5,007 nt of DNA, from contig JADGED010000178.1 in assembly GCA_016744555.1 (NCBI GenBank), forward strand, positions 1 to 5,007, written 5' to 3'. Below the pieces are notes generated by a model, which saw only the letters and a list, made by a program, of their open reading frames with translations, had not been told where the DNA came from and ran no database searches. The stretch is from Desulfuromonadaceae bacterium. GTDB taxonomy: Bacteria > Desulfobacterota > Desulfuromonadia > Desulfuromonadales > Geopsychrobacteraceae. The translations under genes were made by a program, and so were the position numbers. Positions 1-4,965 of this stretch are shown piece by piece (the first letter of the stretch is position 1; every line of letters starts with the position of its first letter).

Positions 1-1
1 T

Positions 2-178
2 GACCGCACCCTGCAAGTGCAAAAGAATCTAATTCAACAAGGAATCTACGTTGGTGCTATTCGGCCACCCACAGTTCCAATTAATACCGCAAGGTTGCGT
101 ATCGCTCTGCGTGCAGATTTAACCGCTGCAGAACTACAACAATTGGAAACAGCTCTGCTGGAGGAGATATGCAACTAA
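2..178 (+). CDS. bioF: 8-amino-7-oxononanoate synthase (BioF), C-terminal end, partial
   Basis: Only the last 58 codons are in the window, open from base 2 to TAA at 176-178. The stretch GIYVGAIRPPTVP, followed by TARLRIAL, is the diagnostic C-terminal block of BioF, a PLP-dependent alpha-oxoamine synthase. BioF condenses pimeloyl-ACP (or pimeloyl-CoA) with L-alanine, releasing CO2, to give 8-amino-7-oxononanoate, the first step of the biotin ring pathway in the cytosol. The PLP lysine and catalytic core lie upstream of the window, so activity cannot be judged here. The stop codon overlaps the start of the next gene by 10 nt, and bioC follows, so the three genes very probably form one operon. 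Identification is firm because of the conserved C-terminal signature and the neighbours; a related oxoamine synthase is unlikely in this context. Confidence 0.93.
   Translation, partial: DRTLQVQKNLIQQGIYVGAIRPPTVPINTARLRIALRADLTAAELQQLETALLEEICN
160..164 (+). promoter_or_regulatory. Ribosome binding site for the esterase gene, inside bioF
   Basis: GGAGG lies 4 nt before the ATG at 169, within the final codons of bioF. The strong Shine-Dalgarno sequence at close spacing supports the 169 start and translational coupling to bioF. Confidence 0.7.
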
Positions 179-789
179 CATTTATCTCTGGCTGGAGCGG
201 CATTACAGAACTATATCCAACCATTGCTAAGCAAAGTAATTTTCTCACCCCGTTTTGGCACCATTCGACGGCGGAGATATCTACGGCGATTGCCCAAGGT
301 GGAGACACTTTAATCGGTTGGTCAACTGGTGCTCATCTGATTTTAAAGGAGATCGATAAAGTCGGTCAGAATTTTTCCAAGATTATATTGCTGGCACCGT
401 TTCTCAGTTTTTCCCACTGCTTCCATCCACGTATTATCAAGCGAATGCAGCAGCGGTTAGTTAAGCACCCACAAGCAACAATTACAGATTTCTGGCAAAA
501 GTGCGGCATTGAGCACACTTGTCCAGTGATCAGTACAAACGAAATTGCGATATTGGGGCAAGGGTTGGAATTTCTTGCTACCTCCACCGCCAAGCCAAAT
601 AAAATTGCAGCCGGACAAGTCACCCTTGTCCGCAGTACAGAAGATCAAATAGTAACTCCCAAAGAATTTAAAGCAGTGGCAACGGCTCTTGGACAGGCCG
701 AAATTATTGATGTCAATTGTCAACACCAGCTCCCCGAACAGGAACTTTTACAAATGGTGAAACATGTTACCGGTACGTCGCTCATTTAA
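169..789 (+). CDS. Alpha/beta hydrolase, probable pimeloyl-ACP methyl ester esterase (BioH/BioG type)
   Basis: A 206-residue alpha/beta hydrolase. The nucleophile elbow is GWSTG with Ser52; Asp159 (in TEDQIVTP) and His186 (in CQHQLPE) are in the right order and spacing for the rest of the catalytic triad. An N-terminal FISGWSG segment could form the oxyanion region. Placed between bioF and bioC and overlapping both (10 nt and 26 nt), it most likely removes the methyl group that BioC adds, releasing pimeloyl-ACP for BioF. At 206 residues it is shorter than E. coli BioH (256) and close to BioG length; the cap region between the nucleophile and the acid is short. Several unrelated esterases (BioH, BioG, BioJ, BioK, BioV) fill this role, and I cannot place this one in a subfamily by eye, so no symbol is given. 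The function rests on the triad plus operon position. Confidence 0.82.
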   Translation: MQLTFISGWSGITELYPTIAKQSNFLTPFWHHSTAEISTAIAQGGDTLIGWSTGAHLILKEIDKVGQNFSKIILLAPFLSFSHCFHPRIIKRMQQRLVKHPQATITDFWQKCGIEHTCPVISTNEIAILGQGLEFLATSTAKPNKIAAGQVTLVRSTEDQIVTPKEFKAVATALGQAEIIDVNCQHQLPEQELLQMVKHVTGTSLI

Positions 790-1516
790 CCGCGCGGCGG
801 CAAGTTACCGCCAAGCAGCAGAGGTTCAAGCCCAAGTAGCTGACCGTCTAGCCCAAATGGTAGATATATCCATCTGCGATAAAGCCCTAGAGGTTGGCTG
901 TGGCGATGGCCTGTTCACCGAACGATTGAGCAAAAGCATCAGTATTCGCAGCTTGATTGCGCTGGATATCGCCAATGCACCACTACGCAAACTACAACCA
1001 CATGTTGCCAACCTACGAATTCAAGCTGACGGCGAGAAACTCCCAATTAAGCCCGGTAGTATCGATCTACTGGTAAGTTCTTCCACCTTGCAGTGGTTCC
1101 AACAACCGGAAAGGTCAATTCCAGAACTTTTGTCGTGCCTACGCCCAGAGGGTTCATTCTTTTTTTCGGTATTTTGCCAAGGAACTTTTGCCGAGATGAA
1201 ACAGGCCAACCAACAGTGTGGTTTCGGTGAAGTTTATCCTCTACCAGCCGAGCAGGATTTACTGGAGATAATTCAAAAAGCTACAAAATCGAAAGTAACC
1301 ATGGAAACCGAGACTATCACTCAGACCTTCCCCGATGTAATGCAGTTTCTCCGTAGTCAACAAGCGACCGGAGCTGGATATTCTGGAACTAGTAAGTTTT
1401 GTGGCAAGCAGGCGTTAGATAAATTCATTCAAGTATATGAAGATGAATTTGGTATAAATGGGGTAATTCCAGTAAGCTATCGCATCGCTTATATACGTGG
1501 ACGCTACAACAAATAA
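764..1516 (+). CDS. bioC: Malonyl-[ACP] O-methyltransferase BioC
   Basis: A 250-residue class I SAM-dependent methyltransferase. The N-terminus SFNRAAASYRQAAEVQAQVA (residues 7-26) is typical of BioC, followed by SAM motif I LEVGCGDG (42-49), an acidic residue at the end of strand 2 (Asp68 in ALDIA), ADGEKLPI (88-95), the SSSTLQWF block (105-112) and FCQGTFAEM (137-145). BioC methylates the free carboxyl of malonyl-ACP or malonyl-CoA so that two rounds of fatty acid elongation yield pimeloyl-ACP methyl ester. The ATG at 764 lies 3 nt after a GGTGA sequence and just after an in-frame TGA (758-760), so no earlier start is possible; it overlaps the esterase gene by 26 nt. Length is normal for the family. 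The last 15 codons and about 13 bases beyond the stop recur in degraded form at 3623-3682. Confidence 0.93.
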   Translation: MLPVRRSFNRAAASYRQAAEVQAQVADRLAQMVDISICDKALEVGCGDGLFTERLSKSISIRSLIALDIANAPLRKLQPHVANLRIQADGEKLPIKPGSIDLLVSSSTLQWFQQPERSIPELLSCLRPEGSFFFSVFCQGTFAEMKQANQQCGFGEVYPLPAEQDLLEIIQKATKSKVTMETETITQTFPDVMQFLRSQQATGAGYSGTSKFCGKQALDKFIQVYEDEFGINGVIPVSYRIAYIRGRYNK

Positions 1517-1529
1517 GACAACAGCAGAC
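1470..1529 (+). repeat. Direct repeat, intact copy (3' end of bioC)
   Basis: This 60-base stretch, covering the last bioC codons, its stop and 13 bases beyond, aligns without gaps to 3623-3682 on the same strand, with 50 of 60 bases identical by direct count. The first 23 bases differ at one position and the last 11 are identical. Confidence 0.85.
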
Positions 1530-1534
1530 TTGTC

Positions 1535-1549
1535 CCAGTTAGTAACTGG
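1535..1549. terminator. Small hairpin between convergent bioC and MocR genes
   Basis: CCAGTT and AACTGG form a perfect 6-bp stem around a 3-base loop in the 50-bp gap between the two convergent stop codons. There is no clear T-tract directly after it on either strand, so termination is possible but weakly supported. Confidence 0.3.
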
Positions 1550-1566
1550 TAAAATGGAAAACTGCT

Positions 1567-3018
1567 TTATTTAATTAATTTCGTTGCAAGGTTCCCCAAA
1601 GTTTCAATCGCTTTTTCTACCTCAAGATTCCAGAAAGCGGCATTCAGCCGGATACAATTGCTAAATTTACCTGCAATGGAAAAAATCTGTCCGGGGGCAA
1701 TTGATATTCCACACTCAAGAGCCTGTTTATAAAGATCTAACGCATTAATTTGTTCTGGCAACTCCACCCATAAGACAAACCCACCTTGAGGTTTGGAGAC
1801 TCTAGTTCCATTCGGGAAAAACCTACCAATAGTATGACCCATCTGAGCCGCTTGCTTGGCGTACGCACGACGAATAGTACGCAGGTGACGATCATACCCA
1901 CCGGTTGCTAAGAACTCAGCAATTGCTTGTTGTGGGGGGCTAGCTGTAGCTACACTAGTAATCATCTTCAAGCATTCAATTTCTTCTTGATAACGTCCGG
2001 CAGCAATCCAGCCAACTCGATAACCGGGGGCTAACGTTTTACTAAAAGACGAGCAAAGGACAACATTGCCAGTTTTATCATATGATTTTGCCACCGAAGG
2101 GCGTTCGTCTTGATAGGATAAATCACCATAAATATCATCTTCAATCAATGGAACCGCATAACTTTCAAGCAAGTTAACTAACCTAAGTTTATCTTCGTCT
2201 GACATGCTGCTACCAAGTGGATTATTAAAGTTCGACAAAACTATGCACGCCTTTACTTCACCTGGATTGCGATCTAATGCATATTCTAAGGCCTCCAAAC
2301 TTATTCCTCCGCGTGGTGACACCGGAATTTCTAGAGCTTTTAGACCCATTTTTTCTATTAATTGTAAAAAGTTGAAGTAAACTGGAGTTTCAATTGCCAC
2401 AGCATCCCCAGGCTTACAAAGTGCCTGTAAGGTCAAAACAACCGCCTCTACACAACCGGAAGTAATAACAATTTGTTCAGGACTCAAGCTACAACCTGAA
2501 AGCAATAACCGCTGTGCCACCTGTTTACGCAAGTGCAAATTCCCAGGGGGCAGATCGTAAGAGACAGATTGAATTGCAAAGCGGCGAGTTTCACGGGTTA
2601 GCATACGACTCAGTTTTTCGATTGGTAGCAACTCAGGATTGGGAATCGCAATCCCCAAAGGGAGCAATTCGGGATTTAGCAAGTCACGCATAACCATCTG
2701 ATAAACTTCGCTTAAATTAACTTCAGCAGGGTTAAGAGCGGGTCTATCCACAACAGGTTCAGCTGGCAATTCCGGTAGTCGAGCACGAACATAGTATCCA
2801 GACTGAGGACGAGCCTTAATCAAGCGCCTATCTTCCAACTGATTGTAGGCTTCCTTAACAGTATTGATACTTACCTGCATCTGCTTACTCATACTACGAA
2901 TCGAAGGAATTCGATCCCCAGAACGTAAAGTACCTTGCGCAATTAAATAACTGATTCTTCCCGCCACTTTCCCATATAAGGGTCCCCCGTCCTCATCATT
3001 TCTAATTGTTGGTAACAT
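1567..3018 (-). CDS. MocR/GntR-family transcriptional regulator with aminotransferase-like domain
   Basis: A 483-residue MocR-type regulator. Residues about 12-80 form a GntR winged helix-turn-helix, with the pattern LRSGDRIPSIRSMSKQMQVS and a following VKEAYNQLEDRRLI helix, ending in SGYYVRAR. After a linker, residues about 105-480 form a class I/II aminotransferase fold with NNPLG (265-269), EDDIYGD (293-299) and the PLP lysine block SFSKTLAPGYRVGW, Lys327. Such proteins bind DNA as dimers and sense an amine, amino acid or PLP; the ligand here is unknown. I start at the ATG at 3018 because AGGAG lies 5 nt upstream; an ATG at 3021 is too close to it and one at 3042 (adding 8 residues) has no ribosome site. 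It is divergent from the DUF2917 gene and converges on bioC, so control of the biotin genes is not suggested by position. The family assignment is secure. Confidence 0.93.
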   Translation of the reverse strand: MLPTIRNDEDGGPLYGKVAGRISYLIAQGTLRSGDRIPSIRSMSKQMQVSINTVKEAYNQLEDRRLIKARPQSGYYVRARLPELPAEPVVDRPALNPAEVNLSEVYQMVMRDLLNPELLPLGIAIPNPELLPIEKLSRMLTRETRRFAIQSVSYDLPPGNLHLRKQVAQRLLLSGCSLSPEQIVITSGCVEAVVLTLQALCKPGDAVAIETPVYFNFLQLIEKMGLKALEIPVSPRGGISLEALEYALDRNPGEVKACIVLSNFNNPLGSSMSDEDKLRLVNLLESYAVPLIEDDIYGDLSYQDERPSVAKSYDKTGNVVLCSSFSKTLAPGYRVGWIAAGRYQEEIECLKMITSVATASPPQQAIAEFLATGGYDRHLRTIRRAYAKQAAQMGHTIGRFFPNGTRVSKPQGGFVLWVELPEQINALDLYKQALECGISIAPGQIFSIAGKFSNCIRLNAAFWNLEVEKAIETLGNLATKLIK

Positions 3019-3023
3019 CATAT

Positions 3024-3028
3024 CTCCT
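3024..3028 (-). promoter_or_regulatory. Ribosome binding site deciding the MocR start
   Basis: On the - strand AGGAG sits 5 nt before the ATG at 3018-3016. It favours that start over the longer reading frame beginning at 3042. Confidence 0.65.
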
Positions 3029-3109
3029 ATGATAAGTGGCAAAACAAACTGTAACTTTTATCAAAAGCCTTAGTGGAAACTTAGCCTAGGACAAATTCAA
3101 AACGATAAG

Positions 3110-3176
3110 TAGACACAATTGCCCCTTCGTCCAATAGACACAGTTACAAAAACCAAGAGTTGTAATGGACACAATA
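3110..3176 (+). promoter_or_regulatory. Three TRGACACA direct repeats, candidate MocR operator
   Basis: In the divergent intergenic region, TAGACACAATT (3110-3120), TAGACACAGTT (3135-3145) and TGGACACAATA (3166-3176) are in the same orientation, with starts 25 and 31 bases apart. MocR regulators such as GabR and PdxR bind direct repeats near their own divergent promoter, so these are plausible sites for the adjacent regulator. The link to this protein is inferred from position and repeat arrangement only. Confidence 0.5.
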
Positions 3177-3184
3177 ATGCACTT

Positions 3185-3221
3185 TTGTGCCTAGCGGAAA
3201 GAAAAAATATCAGTTCTACTA
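3185..3221 (+). promoter_or_regulatory. Possible promoter region for the DUF2917 gene
   Basis: A TTGTGC hexamer followed after about 17 bases by an A-rich TATCAG hexamer is the best sigma70-like pair I see between the repeats and the gene. The match is poor, so this is tentative. I saw no convincing promoter for the MocR gene on the opposite strand. Confidence 0.2.
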
Positions 3222-3270
3222 GGTCAACCAATTAAGAAGACTAGCAAAACAGCCAAAATAGGGGCAGAAA

Positions 3271-3534
3271 ATGGAATTAATACTGCAAAAAAATGAGATT
3301 CTAGACCTAGGTAACAAACCATTAGGGCTTAACATAACCTGCCTAGAGGGTTGCTTTTGGCTAACACAAACGGGTGATAATCAAGATTACATTTTGGTCG
3401 ATGGGCAAAAATTTACCAATCGAAGAAATGGGCAACTATATGGAACGGCACTAGAAAAATGTCGCCTGACTCTAATCTACGCTGAGAGCAAGAAAAGGCC
3501 ACCAATAATGGAATGGCTGAATTGTCACGGTTAA
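3271..3534 (+). CDS. DUF2917 domain protein (small cupin-like, function unknown)
   Basis: An 87-residue protein. Residues about 3-68 fit DUF2917: LQKNEILDL at the start, then the core CLEGCFWLTQTGD (24-36), DYILVDGQKF (39-48) and a closing hydrophobic strand (CRLTLIYA). The family is small, lacks signal peptides or membrane segments, and has no established biochemical role. AGGGG at 3260-3264, 6 nt before the ATG, supports the start. It is divergent from a MocR-type regulator, a pairing I recall from other proteobacterial genomes, so it is probably controlled by that regulator through the direct repeats between them. The charged C-terminal tail (about 70-87) is outside the domain. The family call is good; any function would be a guess. 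Confidence 0.8.
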   Translation: MELILQKNEILDLGNKPLGLNITCLEGCFWLTQTGDNQDYILVDGQKFTNRRNGQLYGTALEKCRLTLIYAESKKRPPIMEWLNCHG

Positions 3535-3563
3535 TAAATTAAGATCATAAACAGGAACTCACT

Positions 3564-3589
3564 AGGGAGGGGGACAAACTACCTCTTTT
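3564..3589 (+). terminator. Weak hairpin with T-run after the DUF2917 gene
   Basis: AGGGAGG (3564-3570) can pair with the CCTCTTT part of CCTCTTTT (3582-3589), including two G-U pairs, around an 11-base loop, and the 3' arm ends in four Ts. It lies 30 bases after the stop codon. It may be a rho-independent terminator, but the T-run is within the stem. Confidence 0.3.
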
Positions 3590-3590
3590 G

Positions 3591-3682
3591 GACTTCGGTG
3601 TTTATTGGCAACAAATAGCGATCAGTAAGTTATCGCATCGCTTATCTGCGTGGACATTGCAACACCTCAGTCAACAGCAGAC
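3591..3682 (+). pseudogene. Degraded fragment of a second bioC 3' end
   Basis: Bases 3623-3682 match 1470-1529 of the intact bioC gene at 50 of 60 positions without gaps and, read in that frame, give SVSYRIAYLRG where BioC has PVSYRIAYIRG. Further left, 3591-3602 (GACTTCGGTGTT) resembles the bioC bases encoding EFGI at 1445-1456, but the spacing to the repeat is 7 bases longer and there is a TAG at 3616-3618 in frame, so the fragment is frameshifted and dead. The usual stop is changed (TAA to TCA). The divergence shows that it is not a recent copy of the neighbouring gene. Homology ends at 3682, where a group II intron remnant begins. Confidence 0.75.
3623..3682 (+). repeat. Direct repeat, degraded copy of the bioC 3' end
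   Basis: Second member of the repeat pair with 1470-1529, same orientation, 2,153 bases away. Together the two copies bracket the MocR-DUF2917 pair. Confidence 0.85.
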
Positions 3683-3753
3683 GCGGTAGGGATATCAGTT
3701 ACCAGATCCCCCCGCACAGCTCCTAACCATGCGGAATTACCGCACTGGCCTCC
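3683..3753 (-). ncRNA. Group II intron domains V and VI (degenerate)
   Basis: On the - strand, TGCGG and CCGCA (3744-3740 and 3734-3730) form a perfect 5-bp stem with a 5-base loop, then a TG bulge and a weakened lower stem, as in domain V. Next, 3715-3683 folds as domain VI: 4 bp, a single unpaired A (complement of 3687), then 6 bp including one G-U around a 12-base loop. The unpaired A lies 7-8 bases from the junction with the bioC fragment, the spacing expected between branch-point A and 3' splice site. The lower stem of DV has mismatches, consistent with decay. Confidence 0.65.
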
Positions 3754-3762
3754 TGCCTCAGG

Positions 3763-4095
3763 TCAAATGCAGAGACGTTGATTCGGGTAAGAGTGAAGCA
3801 CTTTGACCATGAGAATCCACTTCATCATCTGTCGTAGCATACGGTCCCAAGTCAGTCTTCTGCCATTTTGGCTTCGTCTGCGCAAGGCGTGTAGCCATGC
3901 GTAACCGATTTGTGTTCGAGAGGTATCCAATGCTTCACGGTTGCTGGGGACTCCTTAATAATTAAAATATCCCACTACTACGCTACGCAGCCATCTTCCC
4001 TATTCCGACACTGGATTATGTCGATGTCGGTGGAGAGTTCGGCGTACTTCTTTAATTTTTCGTCGCAGCCTTTTACCGGCACTTTCGACTTAACC
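3763..4095 (-). pseudogene. Group II intron reverse transcriptase/maturase, C-terminal remnant
   Basis: One frame on the - strand reads through about 110 codons as a group II intron-encoded protein C-terminus (the maturase or GIIM region). In order it contains KRLRRKIKEVRR, HNPVSE-stop-GRWLRSVV, GYFNY-stop-GVPSNREAL, YAWLHALRRRSQNGRRLTW and VLHSYPNQRL. Three stops interrupt it: TAA at 4092-4090, TAG at 4002-4000 (from CAG, where the family has Gln) and TAA at 3957-3955 (from a Tyr codon); the natural end is TGA at 3765-3763. No frameshift was found, so decay has been by substitution. The whole reverse transcriptase domain with its YADD active site is missing. The family's usual next features, DV and DVI, follow directly. 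The family assignment is confident from the motif series. Confidence 0.85.
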
Positions 4096-4103
4096 ACTTT
4101 ATT

Positions 4104-4211
4104 TTCTAACTATTTTGATAACGGGCAGCGCTGCTAACTTGTGTGACCTACCGCAGTATTTCGTATTAAAACAGAGACGTATTTTCAATCCGGTTTATTT
4201 CATTGTTAGCT
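4104..4211 (-). other. attC: attC recombination site of the LysE-type exporter cassette
   Basis: Read on the - strand, the site runs from AGCTAAC (4211-4205) to GTTAGAA (4110-4104), 108 bases, with complementary CTAAC and GTTAG cores at its ends. It shares several blocks with the second site at 4857-4962: on the + strand TTTTGATAACGGGC (4113-4126), AGACGTAT (4175-4182) and CCGGTTTATTTCAT (4190-4203). The ends can pair as an imperfect long hairpin. The outer consensus base of the GTTRRRY core is poor, so recombination efficiency may be low. The exporter gene's stop codon lies in the left core. Confidence 0.75.
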
Positions 4212-4862
4212 TGCGCTCTTGACGTGAAAAAGACTTACCCCCATACCAACAAACAACCCGCCACTAATACGATGAAACCATTTTATGTTATTTGAATTGG
4301 ATAAAAAGCCTTTAGCTCGCTGCGCTAAATACCCGTAGGTAGATAGCGATAAAAAAGAAAACGCCATAAATATTAGTGTCATAGCCGAAAATTGAGAGAA
4401 TAACGATAGCTTAGTATCCAAAAATTGCGGAAAAAGTGCTGCAAAGAATATAATGGGTTTTGGGTTTGTTACTGCTACAAACAACCCTTCTTTAAAATAC
4501 GAAAACAGAGGTTGTGCAACTTTTTCTAGCTTACATGAGTACTCCAATGTTGCTCTTTTACTGGCACGTATTTGCTTAATACCCAAATAGATCAAATAGA
4601 ATGCACCAATTCCTTTAACCGCCATAAATAAGGTAGCTGACGCGAGTAGAATAGCACTAAGACCGCTAATAGAAAGTGCGGATAGAAACATTAGACCAAT
4701 GATATTTCCCAGAGCTGAAACCATAACACACTTGGTTCCGTTAACGGCCCCATTGTAAATTGCCAAAAATATCGCAGGGCCTGGACTGATAATATAAAAA
4801 AACGAAACAAAGCTATATAGTATTAAAGTGTCGTAGTTCATAATTTTTCCAAAGAATGCTAA
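4110..4862 (-). mobile_element. Integron gene cassette (LysE-family exporter)
   Basis: The 753-base unit lies between the G/TT crossover points of two attC sites and contains one ORF that fills it: start codon 21 bases from the cassette's beginning and stop codon within the first attC core bases. The cassette's first bases (GTTAGCA) and the left core of its own attC (AGCTAAC) are complementary in 6 of 7 positions, as expected for one circularised cassette. The ORF and the attC point in the usual relative direction if the array is read on the - strand. Confidence 0.75.
4206..4841 (-). CDS. LysE/RhtB-family amino acid exporter, integron cassette gene
   Basis: A 211-residue polytopic inner-membrane protein of the LysE/RhtB superfamily (usual length about 205-210). 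Family marks are SPGPA (19-23) in the first helix, LGNIIGL (44-50), FYLIYLGIKQIR (81-92) and TNPKPIIFFAALFPQF (125-140). About six hydrophobic segments lie near 5-27, 41-62, 66-88, 115-137, 148-170 and 190-206. Members export amino acids or related small molecules by exchange with protons; the substrate cannot be told from sequence. GGA at 4850-4848, 6 nt before the ATG, is a modest ribosome site. The TAA stop uses the TTA of the attC core. As a cassette it may depend on a promoter to the right. It is intact, unlike its decayed left neighbour, which suggests selection or recent arrival. Confidence 0.88.
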   Translation of the reverse strand: MNYDTLILYSFVSFFYIISPGPAIFLAIYNGAVNGTKCVMVSALGNIIGLMFLSALSISGLSAILLASATLFMAVKGIGAFYLIYLGIKQIRASKRATLEYSCKLEKVAQPLFSYFKEGLFVAVTNPKPIIFFAALFPQFLDTKLSLFSQFSAMTLIFMAFSFLSLSTYGYLAQRAKGFLSNSNNIKWFHRISGGLFVGMGVSLFHVKSAS

Positions 4863-4962
4863 CGTTTTTGATAACGGGCGGCGTGCTGACTTATGCGCAC
4901 TACCAAATTATTCGGATTAAGTAGCAGACGTATCTTCCGTCCGGTTTATTTCATGGTTAGGC
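4857..4962 (-). other. attC: attC recombination site of the preceding cassette
   Basis: Read on the - strand, GCCTAAC (4962-4956, perfect RYYYAAC) leads to ACGTTAGCA (4865-4857), 106 bases. An inner stem pairs CGTGCTGACTTA (4882-4893) with TAAGTAGCAGACG (4918-4930), leaving G4888 unpaired on one arm and A4926-G4927 on the other; unpaired bases of this kind are characteristic of folded attC sites. Outer arms GATAACGG (4870-4877) and CCGGTTTAT (4941-4949) also pair imperfectly. It is clearly the same type of site as 4104-4211, as expected for one array. Confidence 0.78.
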
Positions 4963-4965
4963 GGT

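Larger units (their letters stand above)
3680..4108 (-). mobile_element. Truncated, decayed group II intron (3' part)
   Basis: Reading the - strand from 4108 leftwards gives the C-terminal part of a group II intron reverse transcriptase, then its stop, a DV-like hairpin and a DVI-like hairpin with a bulged A, ending at the junction with the bioC fragment. About 430 bases remain of an element normally near 2 kb: the 5' ribozyme domains and the reverse transcriptase catalytic domain are absent. The right-hand limit coincides with the core of an attC site (4104-4110). The element cannot be mobile or self-splicing in this state. I do not assign an intron class. This remnant and the attC site account for the otherwise gene-free stretch from 3683 to 4211. 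Confidence 0.8.

Noticed and set aside
3018..3042. MocR start at 3042
   Set aside because: There is no ribosome binding site before it, whereas AGGAG is correctly spaced before 3018, and the extra 8 residues precede the normal start of the winged helix domain.
3043..3270. A riboswitch or small RNA gene in the divergent spacer
   Set aside because: Only short inverted repeats are visible, such as GCAC-TTTT-GTGC near 3179-3190; no extended fold or known riboswitch pattern was seen.
1470..3682. Direct repeats as attL and attR of an integrated island using the bioC 3' end
   Set aside because: No integrase gene lies between the repeats, and 83 percent identity with a lost stop codon is unlike the near-identical repeats of an active element. 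It is kept only as a remote option.
3683..3705. Extension of the bioC 3' repeat past 3682, since CAGTTA occurs in both flanks
   Set aside because: Only about six bases agree and the spacing differs. The DVI hairpin accounts for this stretch better.
3910..4137. A 75-codon ORF on the + strand
   Set aside because: It overlies the opposite-strand intron maturase remnant and runs into the attC site. It has no ribosome site, and its composition shows no recognisable domain; the opposite strand explains the sequence.
4104..4962. Array oriented on the + strand, using GTTAGCT (4205-4211) and GTTAGGC (4956-4962) as right-hand cores
   Set aside because: The core complementarity test is symmetric, and GTTAGGC is a good core in that direction too. 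But it would put the exporter ORF backwards in its cassette and leave the stop codons beside both cores unexplained. I prefer the - strand reading, without full certainty.
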